From Hyphomicrobiales bacterium (GTDB lineage: Bacteria; Pseudomonadota; Alphaproteobacteria; Rhizobiales; Rhizobiaceae), in the NCBI GenBank assembly GCA_900466605.1, contig UBMU01000038.1, positions 1 through 44,878 on the forward strand: 44,878 nt of DNA. The letters run 5' to 3'. The notes below the pieces were generated by a model. That model was not told the DNA's origin. It saw only the letters and a list, made by a program, of their open reading frames with translations, and ran no database searches. Both the position numbers and the translations under genes were made by a program. Below, piece by piece: positions 32,557-40,961 of this stretch. Each line of letters starts with the position of its first letter. The first letter of the stretch is position 1.

Positions 32557-33522
32557 TTATTTTCCAGCCATGGCCTTCAGGTTGGCGGCATACTTGTCAA
32601 CGTCATCCTTGCCGATGATCACCGTCGGGATGATGATCAAGCCATCGGCGGGAACGCCGGACTTGTCGCCCTTGAGGTAGGCGGCCATCAATTTCATACC
32701 CTGATAGGCCCATTCGAACGGCTGCTGGACGACGGTTGCCGCGACCGTGCCTTCCTTGACGCCGCCGAGCGTGATCGGGTCGTCATCAAAGCCGACGACG
32801 GTGATCTGGCCGAGTTTGCCTGCGTCGCGTAGCGCCTCATAGATGCGCGGCGTGTTGTAGGAGTAGAAGCCGACCATACAGGTCAGGTCGGGGCTGGCTA
32901 CCAGCGCGTCCTCGACATTCTTCTTGGCACGGGTCTGGTCGATGTCGTCACCGCGAACATCGACAAGCTCGATCTTGGTACCCTTGAGCCCCTCCTTCAT
33001 CCCTTCGATGCGTTCGCGGGCGTTATCGGCGCCCAGCAGACCGACGAAGCCCATGCACTTGCCGCCGTCCGGCATCGCTTTCTTGGCGATTTCGGCGGCC
33101 TGCTTGCCGGCGTCGACGTTCGAAGAACCGATATAGGCGACGCGGTTGGTCTTCGGCGCATCGCTGTCGGTGGTGAAAAGAGCCGTCTGCGAGCCGATCT
33201 TGTTGAGGCCGTCCGTCTGGGTCTTGGGATCGACGGCGGAGACCATGATCCCCTTGACGCCGGCGCTGACGAGATCTTCCATGAGACGCTGCTGAATAGC
33301 GACAGCCGCCTGCTCAGGATACTTCAGTTCCATGTTATAGTCTGGCATCTCGCCCTGCGCCTTCTTCACCCCCGCCTCTGCGGCTTTCCAGAAGTCGGAC
33401 GCTCCGTTGACGACGAATGCGAGTGTCGGCTTGTCGGCGGCATGTGATGAAGCCATCGGCACCGCACTCAGCATCAACCCGGCGAAGAACAAGGCCGCAT
33501 TTTTCCGTTTAAGCTGTTTCAT
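32557..33522 (-). CDS. sugar ABC transporter substrate-binding protein (periplasmic-binding type 4)
   Basis: A 321-aa secreted binding protein of the RbsB/XylF group. The ATG at 33522 follows GGAGGTG; the frame continues upstream to 33639 without homology. The signal peptide is MKQLKRKNAALFFAGLMLSA, with a likely cut at SSHAAD. The mature chain shows LAFVVNGASDFWKAAEAGVKKA, then GVKGIMVSAVDPKTQTDGLNKI and ITVVGFDDDPITLGGVKEGTVAATVVQQP, all typical. It is the promoter-proximal gene of the three-gene sugar transporter. The upstream 226 bases to the AraC-type gene are AT-rich around 33660-33710 and presumably contain the promoter. Confidence 0.93.
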   Translation of the reverse strand: MKQLKRKNAALFFAGLMLSAVPMASSHAADKPTLAFVVNGASDFWKAAEAGVKKAQGEMPDYNMELKYPEQAAVAIQQRLMEDLVSAGVKGIMVSAVDPKTQTDGLNKIGSQTALFTTDSDAPKTNRVAYIGSSNVDAGKQAAEIAKKAMPDGGKCMGFVGLLGADNARERIEGMKEGLKGTKIELVDVRGDDIDQTRAKKNVEDALVASPDLTCMVGFYSYNTPRIYEALRDAGKLGQITVVGFDDDPITLGGVKEGTVAATVVQQPFEWAYQGMKLMAAYLKGDKSGVPADGLIIIPTVIIGKDDVDKYAANLKAMAGK

Positions 33523-33748
33523 AATACACCTCCCGAGGGCCGCATTTGCGAGGGCCCGTTCGCGACTTACGGCCGGCCGCATGCGCGCCCCCTCCAAGGG
33601 CCGTCGCGAAGCGACGTGTGGCATAGGTGCCGATCGCACCCCGACGGTATACCAGAATCTTAATTAGTAAATAGTAATATGAATGCAGATCAAAACATGT
33701 CGATGCGCGGTCAAATCCGCCACCTTAGGAAGAGCTATTTCAGTGCCC

Positions 33749-34753
33749 CTAGTGCCCGGCGGAACGAAGCTGCGTAGGCGTCTGGCCGAATATGCGCTTG
33801 AATGTCCGCGTGAAATGGGAGGCATTCTCGTAACCGACATCTAGAGCGACGTCGATCAGGGATGCCTTCGACTGTAGAAGCAGTGCCTTGGCTCTCTCCA
33901 TACGCACTCGCGTGTAGGCTTTGGCCGGAGACATGCCTGCCTTTTCCAGAAACAATCTCTCGAGCTGGCGCCTGGAAAGGCGAACCGAAGCCGCGAGCCT
34001 AGGGATGGTCATGCCGCCCTCGACATGTTGCTCCATCAGGATCATCGCCGCTTTGACGCGGTCGTCTTCATACTCGTCGTGCAATGGGCGCCGAGGCTGA
34101 ATGTCGCCAGCCGAGCGCGCCTTTTCGATCTGAAGGACTTCCAGGGCATTTCTCTCGGCCTCGCGGCTGATATACCGTCGGACCAGAACCGCTGCGATAT
34201 CGGCTGCACTGCTGCCGCCGGCACAGGAACCGCGTTGTCGATCCAGGTTGAATATCCGATCCGATCGCACAGCGAGATCGGGAAAGCGTTCGCGAAACTC
34301 CTTGAAGTGAAGCCAGCTCACGCATGCCTCATGCTTCGTCATCAATCCAGCCTCGGCCAAGATAAACGAGCCCGTGCACAGACCGATCAACGGCACTCTC
34401 GCAGCATCCGCGCGCTTGAGGAACGCAATTGTATCGTGATCAACAGGGTTTGCCACAGTGAGGAGTCCACCCACAACGACGATGTAGTCGAACCTCGTCG
34501 GATCCACGAAATCCGAGGTTGGTGCCACTTGCACGCCGCAGCTTGACGAAATCAGATGCCTCGTACTCCCGAGCACTTGCCAATCCGCCAACACGCGTCC
34601 GGAACGATCGTGCTCGTCGCTCGCAAGCCGCAGCGTGTCCACGAATAGCGCGAACGCTGACAGGGTGAACGATCGCGCCAGCACAAATCCAACCTTGAGC
34701 CGCCCGGCGGATTTGCCGACGGTGTCTCTCTGCCGATACTCTTCTGGCCGCAT
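33749..34753 (-). CDS. GlxA-family transcriptional regulator (DJ-1/PfpI plus AraC HTH)
   Basis: A 334-aa regulator. The N-terminal DJ-1/PfpI-like domain (about 20-190) has YIVVVGGLL and the nucleophile-elbow-like GLCTGSFILAEAGL. The C-terminal AraC double helix-turn-helix (about 228-334) includes IPRLAASVRLSRRQLERLF, then DVALDVGYENASHFTRTFKRIFGQTP. Relatives such as GbdR and CdhR respond to betaine, carnitine or arginine-related compounds. That fits the ProU-type transporter in this operon. CGGAG lies before ATG 34753. It follows the racemase-like gene by 31 bases and is the last gene of the leftward run, so the operon seems to have two regulators of different families. Confidence 0.92.
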   Translation of the reverse strand: MRPEEYRQRDTVGKSAGRLKVGFVLARSFTLSAFALFVDTLRLASDEHDRSGRVLADWQVLGSTRHLISSSCGVQVAPTSDFVDPTRFDYIVVVGGLLTVANPVDHDTIAFLKRADAARVPLIGLCTGSFILAEAGLMTKHEACVSWLHFKEFRERFPDLAVRSDRIFNLDRQRGSCAGGSSAADIAAVLVRRYISREAERNALEVLQIEKARSAGDIQPRRPLHDEYEDDRVKAAMILMEQHVEGGMTIPRLAASVRLSRRQLERLFLEKAGMSPAKAYTRVRMERAKALLLQSKASLIDVALDVGYENASHFTRTFKRIFGQTPTQLRSAGH

Positions 34754-34784
34754 CTCAGTCTCCGTGATGCTTTATCGTCGATGG

Positions 34785-35783
34785 TCACCGTATCTGGAAT
34801 CCATGCGCGAGCGGGTCGCGTTCATCGACGAAGATCGTGTTGTGACCGATAACCCGCGCCCAACCACCTACACTGGGAAGAATGCCTCGATAAGCACCGA
34901 TCTCCGTATCCGCCTCAACCCTGCCCGCAAATACCGTTCCGATGAGACTCTCATGCCTGAAAGTGGAGCCGACTTCCAGCCGCCCCTTCGCGTGCAATTG
35001 AGCCATCCGTGCCGAAGTTCCGGTTCCGCCGGGAGACCGGTCGATGGCCTTTTCTCCGTAGAAAACCGCGCAGCGTCCATCCGAGCGATCGCTGTTGGGT
35101 CGGTCGCACCAGATTGCATGGTGGACGCCCCGGATCCTTTCATCCTGAGGATGGACAGGATCGCAGATCCCGCCAAGTGCGTCACGCAGCCGCTGACTGA
35201 ACCCTACGATGTCGCCTGCGGTCATGCCGTCCAGCCCGCCCCAGTTCGTCTGTGGCTCCACGACGGCGTAGAAGTTGCCTCCATAGGAAATATCGACGCG
35301 CAGCCGCCCCATTCCCGGCACATGCACCTCAACATCCGCTTCGTGCAGATAGCTCGGCACGTTGTACAGACGAACGGTGTCCACGAACCCGTCCTTTTCT
35401 TCGTAGGTGACGTCAACCCGTCCCGCAGGCGTCTCAATCGAAACCCGCCCTGGCGTGCGCGGCCTCACAAGTCCCTCCTCGATCGCTGAGGTCACGACGC
35501 CGATGGTCCCTGCCCCGCACATCGGCAGGCACCCGCTCACCTCTATGAAGAGCACCGCGAAGTCACAGTCCTCGCGGTAGGCGGGATAGATGATGGCGCC
35601 CGACATGATGTCGTGGCCACGGGGTTCGAACATCAACGCCCGTCGGACCCAGTCATGATCACGAACAAAGATTTCCCGCCGTTCCGCCATGGGGGCGTGC
35701 GGCAACAGTGGCCCTCCGCCAGCCACCAGGCGCACTGGATTCCCGCAGGTATGAGCGTCTATGCAAAAGAAGCTGCTCTTCAT
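34785..35783 (-). CDS. proline racemase-superfamily protein (hydroxyproline epimerase-like) with altered active site
   Basis: A 332-aa protein closely resembling 4-hydroxyproline 2-epimerase. It has SFFCIDAHTCGNPVRLVAGG, MFEPRGHDIMSGAIIYP, SYGGNFYAVVEPQ, FYGEKAIDRSPGGTGTSARMAQL and IGHNTIFVDERDPLAHGF. The first catalytic Cys is kept (Cys89 in LPMCGAGTIG), but the usual His after CG is Ala91. The second catalytic Cys (SPCGTGTSA in epimerases, Thr in trans-3-hydroxyproline dehydratases) is Gly252, encoded by GGC where TGC would be expected. Two-base 1,1-proton transfer should be impaired, so it may be a lyase, act on another substrate, or be damaged. AGGAAGG precedes the ATG at 35783. It lies 16 bases after the second permease gene. 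Confidence 0.9.
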   Translation of the reverse strand: MKSSFFCIDAHTCGNPVRLVAGGGPLLPHAPMAERREIFVRDHDWVRRALMFEPRGHDIMSGAIIYPAYREDCDFAVLFIEVSGCLPMCGAGTIGVVTSAIEEGLVRPRTPGRVSIETPAGRVDVTYEEKDGFVDTVRLYNVPSYLHEADVEVHVPGMGRLRVDISYGGNFYAVVEPQTNWGGLDGMTAGDIVGFSQRLRDALGGICDPVHPQDERIRGVHHAIWCDRPNSDRSDGRCAVFYGEKAIDRSPGGTGTSARMAQLHAKGRLEVGSTFRHESLIGTVFAGRVEADTEIGAYRGILPSVGGWARVIGHNTIFVDERDPLAHGFQIR

Positions 35784-35799
35784 CGACCTTCCTCAATGC

Positions 35800-36645
35800 T
35801 CAGCCGTCACCGCGATCTCTGTCAAGCAGAGCACGGCTCACTCGGTCGAGCAGCAGCGCGACCGCGACAATGGCAAGACCTGCGCGCAAGCCCAGCCCCA
35901 TTTCCATACGTGTCAGACCGCGGGTTACCTCGGCACCGAGGCCGCCTGCCCCGACAAGGCCAGCCAAAACGACCATGGCCAAGGAAAGAAGAATGCATTG
36001 GTTAAGGCCGACCAACAGCGTCTGCTTGGCGAGCGGAATTTCAATCTTCCAAAGCACCGAACGAGGGTGAGCGCCGATCGCGCTGCCAAGCTCCACATAC
36101 TCGCGCGGCACCTGGTTGAACGCCAAAGTGGTCAGTCTCAGCATCGGCGGAATGCCATAGACGATCGTGGCAATGATGGCCGGCACCCGCCCTAGACTGA
36201 ACATCATCACCGCCGGGATGAGGTAGACCCAGGGTGGCACGGTCTGCATCACGTCAAGGACCGGCCGAACGAATGCTTCAAGGGTCTTGTAGCGTGAGCA
36301 GAGGACACCAATCGGAAACGCGATAAGTACGGAGATCAGCACGGCCACCGTCACAAGTGCAACCGTCTGCATCGATGCGGTCCAAAGCCCGACAATCAGA
36401 CAGAAGCCGAGGCATAGGCCAGCAAGGATCGCCACGCGAAGATTGACGGCAAAGAAGGCCGCGACGACGACAATCCCAACAAGGGCAAGAGGTGGTACGA
36501 ACAAGAGCTCTGCTTCGATTGCCGACAGGATGAGCTCCACGACATAGGTGATCGCGGCGAACAAGGGGTGCAGGTTTGTATTCAGCCAGTCGACCGCGGG
36601 AGCCAGAAGAGCCCCCGGCGAAAACCGCAGGATCGAAGGGTTCAT
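35800..36645 (-). CDS. ABC transporter permease, ProW/OpuAB type, second
   Basis: A 281-aa inner-membrane permease of the quaternary-amine uptake family. Features are LIAFPIGVLCSRYKTLEAFVRPVLDVMQTVPPWVYLIPAVMMF and the coupling loop REYVELGSAIGAHPRSVLWKIEIPLAKQTLLVGLNQCI. VVLAGLVGAGGLGAEV follows. The start overlaps the stop of the first permease in ATGA (36642-36645). The presence of two ProW-like permeases rather than one suggests a heterodimeric pore. It lies directly before the racemase-like gene. Confidence 0.92.
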   Translation of the reverse strand: MNPSILRFSPGALLAPAVDWLNTNLHPLFAAITYVVELILSAIEAELLFVPPLALVGIVVVAAFFAVNLRVAILAGLCLGFCLIVGLWTASMQTVALVTVAVLISVLIAFPIGVLCSRYKTLEAFVRPVLDVMQTVPPWVYLIPAVMMFSLGRVPAIIATIVYGIPPMLRLTTLAFNQVPREYVELGSAIGAHPRSVLWKIEIPLAKQTLLVGLNQCILLSLAMVVLAGLVGAGGLGAEVTRGLTRMEMGLGLRAGLAIVAVALLLDRVSRALLDRDRGDG

Positions 36646-37490
36646 GACTGCCTCCCTACGCCGAGCCTGGCAGCACTCTGCGTTATACGGTCAAGCACCA
36701 TCGTCAGGACGACGATCGCGATTGCCCCGTTGATGGATGTCGCAATGTCCAGCGTCCGGATCGCGCCATAGATCGTTTCGCCAAGGCCGCCGGAGCCGAC
36801 GATACCGGCGATAACGACCATGCCGAATGCCATCATCAGACTCTGGTTGATGCCCGCCATGATGCTGGGCAGGGCAAATGGCAGGCGGATCTTGAAGAAC
36901 ATCTGACCGGGCCGCATTCCGCTTGCTTCCCCAAGTTCAATGAACTCCCTTGGCGTCATGCGGATGCCAAGCGAGGTCAGCCGGATTGCCGGGGGAACGG
37001 CAACGACGACGGTGGCGATAAGCGCTGTCGCTGGGCCATAGCCCAGCAGGGCGATGGCCGGCATCAGATAGATGTACGGCGGAAGCGTCTGGATCAGGTC
37101 GAGGCCCGGTTCCATGAACCGGTCGAGGGCCGTAAAGAAACCCGCCGCGATCCCCACGGGAAGACCGATCGCGAGTGCAAGCACCGTCGCCGTCAGAACC
37201 AGTGCCAGCGTGCTCATCGTTTCCGACCACAGTCCCATCGAGAAACACAGCAGCAGGGCAACAGCGCTCACGATCGCAAACCAGGCGCTCACCAGCCGCC
37301 AGCCCACCAGCGCAACGACAATTGCAATGACATAGAACGGCGGAAACTCGAGTAGCCAGAGGATCCCACCATAGAGACCCTCGAGAACCCATCTGACGTA
37401 GTCGAAAAGGGATTCTCCGTTCTCGCTTACCCATTCGAGGGCGGCGTCTGTCCATTCATCGAATGTGTCTGTGAAGCTTGAAATGTCCAT
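36642..37490 (-). CDS. ABC transporter permease, ProW/OpuAB type, first
   Basis: A 282-aa permease with a long N-terminal acidic stretch (FTDTFDEWTDAALEWVSENG) before the first helix, as in ProW. The core has LAIGLPVGIAAGFFTALDRFMEPGLDLIQTLPPYIYLMPAIALLG, the coupling loop REFIELGEASGMRPGQMFFKIRLPFALPSIMAGINQSLM and VVIAGIVGSGGLGETIYGAI. These are hallmark sequences of glycine betaine/proline betaine transporters. It follows the ATPase gene by 23 bases. Confidence 0.93.
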   Translation of the reverse strand: MDISSFTDTFDEWTDAALEWVSENGESLFDYVRWVLEGLYGGILWLLEFPPFYVIAIVVALVGWRLVSAWFAIVSAVALLLCFSMGLWSETMSTLALVLTATVLALAIGLPVGIAAGFFTALDRFMEPGLDLIQTLPPYIYLMPAIALLGYGPATALIATVVVAVPPAIRLTSLGIRMTPREFIELGEASGMRPGQMFFKIRLPFALPSIMAGINQSLMMAFGMVVIAGIVGSGGLGETIYGAIRTLDIATSINGAIAIVVLTMVLDRITQSAARLGVGRQS

Positions 37491-37513
37491 TTCTTTAAGC
37501 TCCTGTTGAGCGG

Positions 37514-38605
37514 TCAGGCGGCCGCGCGATCGTTGTGGGAAGTTCCCTTGACGCCCATCAGGAGGCTGCGAGGTGTGACCACACCAACAACCTGACCGTT
37601 GTCGACAACGGCGATAGCATCGCGGTCCGACTGCATTGTCAGCGTGATGAGTTCGTCGATGTCGGCGTCGGGTGTCGTTCGCGCTAGCGACGAAATGTCG
37701 AAATGCGTTTCCTTGCCTTGATACTCGCTGACGCTATGCATCACCGAATGCGCCTTGATCAGATGCAGGCGCGATATCCCTGCCACGAACTCGGCGACAT
37801 AGTCGTCCGCCGGATTAAGAATGATCTCCTCGGCAGTGCCAGTCTGGATGATGACGCCGTCCTTCATGATGGCGATGCGATCTCCAATGCGGATCGCTTC
37901 GTCGAGATCATGCGTGATAAAGACAGCAGACTTGCCAAGCGACTTTGTAAGTTGGCGGAACTCGTCCTGAAGCTGCCGGCGGATTAGCGGATCGAGCGCG
38001 CTGAAGGGCTCGTCCATGAGAATGATCTCCGGATCGGCGGCAAGCGCGCGAGCAAGGCCAACGCGCTGCTGCATGCCACCGGACAATTCCTTTGGGTAGC
38101 GATCAACCCAGTCTGCCAGGCCGACCGTTTCCAAGGCAGCCCTGGCAGTGTTGTTGCGCTCGAGCTTGGGAATACCCTGGACCTCAAGTCCGAAGGCGGC
38201 GTTTTCGAGCACCGTGCGGTGCGGAAGCAGTGCGACACTTTGGAACACCATGCCGATGTTCTTCGCACGCATCTGCCGGAGCTCCGCCGCAGACAGCGCG
38301 CCAACATCCCTGCCTTTCACCAGGACCTTTCCGGAACTCGGCGTGATCAGCTTGTTGAGCAGCCGTATGAGCGTTGACTTTCCGCTCCCGGACAGACCCA
38401 TGATGCAGAATATCTCACCGCGCCGTACCTGCATGCTGGCGTTGGAGACGCCCACAACGCAGTTGAATTCCTTCAGCACTTCCTTCTTGCCCAGGCCGCG
38501 CTCACTGATGGATTTCATGGCTGCGGCAGACTTGTCGCCGAAGACCTTCCAGAGGGACTGGCAGTCAATCAGGACTTCATTGGCATCGGCATTAGCGGCT
38601 TTCAT
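37514..38605 (-). CDS. ABC transporter ATP-binding protein, ProV/OpuAA type
   Basis: A 363-aa ATPase for quaternary-amine or proline-type uptake. The start at 38605 (MKAANADANE) follows AAGGGGA; the reading from 38653 begins inside a hairpin and is less likely. Intact motifs are GLSGSGKSTLIRLLN, VFQSVALLPHRTVLEN, LSGGMQQRVGLARAL, EIILMDEPFSALDPLIR and FITHDLDEAIRIGDR. The C-terminal roughly 90 residues form a CBS-like module as in ProV, ending DAIAVVDNGQVVGVVTPRSLLMGV; in relatives this senses ionic strength or second messengers. An N-terminal insertion of about 25 residues (AAMKSISERGLGKKEVLKE) is also typical of the proline/betaine branch. Confidence 0.94.
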   Translation of the reverse strand: MKAANADANEVLIDCQSLWKVFGDKSAAAMKSISERGLGKKEVLKEFNCVVGVSNASMQVRRGEIFCIMGLSGSGKSTLIRLLNKLITPSSGKVLVKGRDVGALSAAELRQMRAKNIGMVFQSVALLPHRTVLENAAFGLEVQGIPKLERNNTARAALETVGLADWVDRYPKELSGGMQQRVGLARALAADPEIILMDEPFSALDPLIRRQLQDEFRQLTKSLGKSAVFITHDLDEAIRIGDRIAIMKDGVIIQTGTAEEIILNPADDYVAEFVAGISRLHLIKAHSVMHSVSEYQGKETHFDISSLARTTPDADIDELITLTMQSDRDAIAVVDNGQVVGVVTPRSLLMGVKGTSHNDRAAA

Positions 38606-38654
38606 AGCGATCCCCTTGAGCCAATTGTGGTGGCTTCTCTCATTGGGCTTCAAG

Positions 38655-38680
38655 GGGCCGTCCGACGTGTCGGACGGCCC
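38655..38680 (-). other. strong RNA hairpin after binding-protein gene
   Basis: A perfect 12-bp stem, GGGCCGTCCGAC with GTCGGACGGCCC, has only 2 bases between the arms (in RNA probably 10-11 bp with a small loop). It lies 7 bases after the binding-protein stop and about 50 before the ATPase start. There is no U-run, so message stabilisation is more likely than termination. Confidence 0.65.
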
Positions 38681-38687
38681 GGCGCGA

Positions 38688-39539
38688 TTAGTTCTTCTTG
38701 ATGTTTTCCCACCGCTTGATCAGGTCGGCATGGGCGCCAACCCAGTCCTGTACGGCCTGATCCATCGTCTTTCCGTCCTTGACGGCGCCGTTGATGGTGG
38801 TGATGTCGGCGATTGGGACATATACGCTGGCCATGACTTCACGGGCGTGCGGGTTCTCTTCGGAGAAGCCCTTCTGTCCGATCCAGTAGTAGCCCTGCGG
38901 CGGCGGGAAGATGCCCTTCGGATCCTTGAGATACTTGACTGGGAACTTCTGGACCATCCACGATGGTTCCCAGACCGTAACGGCGATCCACTCCTTGCGG
39001 TCGTAGGCCGACTTGAGCGCCGCCGTCATCGCGGCCGTGCTGCCTTCGACGAGTTGCAGCTTGATGTCGTAGTCCTTGACGGCTGTCGATGCATCGCGCA
39101 TCAGGCCGGAACCCGGTTCGATGCCAATGATCTTACCGCTGAACTTCTCGCTGTTTTCGTTGAGCTGCTCAAGAGAGTCGATCGGCACGTAGGCCGGAAC
39201 TGCGATAGCCTGATACAAGCCGTGCGAAACCGGAGAGATCTTCTCCAGGCGATTCTTGTTCTTGTTCCAATAGTCTTGCGCAACGTAGTCAGTCTGAGAT
39301 GCAAGAACCTGGATATCCCCCTTGGTCAGTGCGGCATAGGCAATGCCCCACTCGGAGAATTCAGTTACCTTCACCGTGTAGCCGGCGTCCTCGAGTACCT
39401 TCTTCGTGATACCGGTAATGGGCGTCAGGTCTTCCCACGACAACGTGCCCATGTTGATCGTCTTTTCTTCGGCATGGGCTGCCACGATGGTCATTCCGAA
39501 CATCGCGGCTGCACAAAGCGCTCTCCACAAAGTCTTCAT
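38688..39539 (-). CDS. ABC transporter substrate-binding protein, ProX/OpuAC type
   Basis: A 283-aa secreted binding protein. Signal peptide MKTLWRALCAAAMFGMTIVA is cut near AHAEE. The mature part resembles OpuAC-type proteins that bind quaternary amines or proline derivatives. Tryptophans sit in NMGTLSWEDLTP, FSEWGIAYAAL, KEWIAVTVWEPSWMVQ and GYYWIGQKG, and could build the aromatic cage for a methylated ammonium group. VWEPSWM stands where betaine binders often have WxPHW. The ligand is unknown; hydroxyproline betaine, proline betaine or hydroxyproline itself would fit the operon. It lies 75 bases after the oxidoreductase stop. Confidence 0.92.
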   Translation of the reverse strand: MKTLWRALCAAAMFGMTIVAAHAEEKTINMGTLSWEDLTPITGITKKVLEDAGYTVKVTEFSEWGIAYAALTKGDIQVLASQTDYVAQDYWNKNKNRLEKISPVSHGLYQAIAVPAYVPIDSLEQLNENSEKFSGKIIGIEPGSGLMRDASTAVKDYDIKLQLVEGSTAAMTAALKSAYDRKEWIAVTVWEPSWMVQKFPVKYLKDPKGIFPPPQGYYWIGQKGFSEENPHAREVMASVYVPIADITTINGAVKDGKTMDQAVQDWVGAHADLIKRWENIKKN

Positions 39540-39614
39540 CTTACGCTCCTAGTTTTTGTTCCCATTCTTATCGAAGACCCGCGTTGGCTCAGTCTTCACA
39601 TTGCGCGGCAAGGG

Positions 39615-40961
39615 TCATCCCTCGCGGCCTGCACGCAATTCCTGCAAACGGATCACGGCGTTGATGCCGAGCCACGCCAGCGGCTCGGGCGGAAGCCTCG
39701 TGGGCGCTGCATGATCCATATATCTGTCGAGTTGTTCTGAGCCGGTTTCAGTCGCAAGTTCGGCCGCCAGCACACCGGCAAGTGTGCTCTTCACGGTCCC
39801 CAGGCCGTTTTCGCAGCATGCCGAGAACAAGCCATCATCGATTTCACCGAAGGCCGGCACGTGATTGCGGCTGAGGCAGAGGCGTCCGGCCCAACTGTAT
39901 TGGAACGGCAGATCCGTCAGCTTTGGAAAGCGTGCTTCCAGCGATCGGCGATGGGCGGATGCCAGCTTGGCCAGACGGCTATCGGTTACCGTGACCGTCC
40001 GGTCGTAGGTATACTTCGTCCGAAGGACGATCCGCGAAAGGCCGTTCGAAGTGATTTTGCGAACCGTCGCTCCCATGGCGTCGGCCGGGAGCAGCGCCCA
40101 CCGGTCTTGTCCCGACGCAGCGTGCCCAACGTCATCAGCCGGAAAAGGCTCCGTCATCGACGCGTAGGCAAATATATGGATCAGCCGCCCGCGAAAGTGG
40201 CCGAAGTCTTCGATATGTCCGTTGACCCCCAGGATGACCTTTGGCGCAGTAACCTTGCCCCGTGTCGATTTCGCGGTCCAGGTCCCTCCCTCACGCCGCA
40301 GTTCCGTTACCGGAGAGCGCTCAAGGATCGTCACGCGTTGTCCAACGCCGGCCGCAAGGCCACGGATATAGTCCGCAGGTTGGATCATGACCGCACCGGG
40401 CGTGAACAAACCGCCGAGGTAATAGTCTGAGCCGGTGAGCTCGCTCATTTGGGTCCGATCGAGGAAGACGTGCTTTTCGCCAATGCGCTGGAGCGATTCT
40501 CCGTAGCTGACGTTAAGCTTCATTCCCCTCGCAGTTGCGGCGGCATTGATTTTGCCCGATGGATCGAACGTCTCCCGAGACATCCCGTACTCGTCGGCGG
40601 CGCTTTTTGCGAAATCGATCGCAAAGCGGTTTTGCGCAATCTCGATGGCGGTTGCCGCCTCGCTGGGGCCCGAATACTCGCCTGCCGAGAGATTGTGCGG
40701 AACATCGATCATATAGCCGGAATTTCGACCGGCTGTGCTCTTGGCGACCTCCCCGGCTTCCATGACAACGATCTTGTCACGTGGCCGGATCTGAGAAAGC
40801 CGTCGCGCTGCGGACAACCCCGCAAATCCGGCACCGACAATCAGCCAGTCGGCCGCCACACTGCCTTCGAGCGTCCGCATGGGGGCGACGCGGTTGCTGA
40901 TCGCCTCCCAGCCGGAGACACCGGATTCGGCTGGAAGCCGTCTGACCACGGTATTGGTCAT
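39615..40961 (-). CDS. FAD-dependent oxidoreductase (DAO family)
   Basis: A 448-aa flavoenzyme of the D-amino-acid oxidase/glycine oxidase superfamily, closest in style to PuuB-type amine oxidases. The FAD-binding motif WLIVGAGFAGLSAARRL (about 39-55) is preceded by an N-terminal extension of about 35 residues. Then come VAKSTAGRNSGYMID, PAKVILGVNG-like sequence (APKVILGVNGHIEDFG) and a C-terminal SACCENGLGTVKSTLAGVLAAEL. It would oxidise a secondary or N-methylated amine, for example cis-4-hydroxy-D-proline to the pyrroline, passing electrons to O2 or the respiratory chain. Its start overlaps the stop of the aldehyde dehydrogenase by 4 bases. Substrate is inferred from the operon only. Confidence 0.87.
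   Translation of the reverse strand: MTNTVVRRLPAESGVSGWEAISNRVAPMRTLEGSVAADWLIVGAGFAGLSAARRLSQIRPRDKIVVMEAGEVAKSTAGRNSGYMIDVPHNLSAGEYSGPSEAATAIEIAQNRFAIDFAKSAADEYGMSRETFDPSGKINAAATARGMKLNVSYGESLQRIGEKHVFLDRTQMSELTGSDYYLGGLFTPGAVMIQPADYIRGLAAGVGQRVTILERSPVTELRREGGTWTAKSTRGKVTAPKVILGVNGHIEDFGHFRGRLIHIFAYASMTEPFPADDVGHAASGQDRWALLPADAMGATVRKITSNGLSRIVLRTKYTYDRTVTVTDSRLAKLASAHRRSLEARFPKLTDLPFQYSWAGRLCLSRNHVPAFGEIDDGLFSACCENGLGTVKSTLAGVLAAELATETGSEQLDRYMDHAAPTRLPPEPLAWLGINAVIRLQELRAGREG

Noticed and set aside
33602..33616. CGTCGC-GAA-GCGACG hairpin upstream of the sugar binding-protein gene
   Set aside because: Short 6-bp stem with a 3-base loop and no U-run or other context; likely chance in GC-rich sequence.
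38148..39740. 530-codon rightward frame across the ProV/ProX genes
   Set aside because: It runs through two recognisable genes and the hairpin between them on the other strand; shadow.
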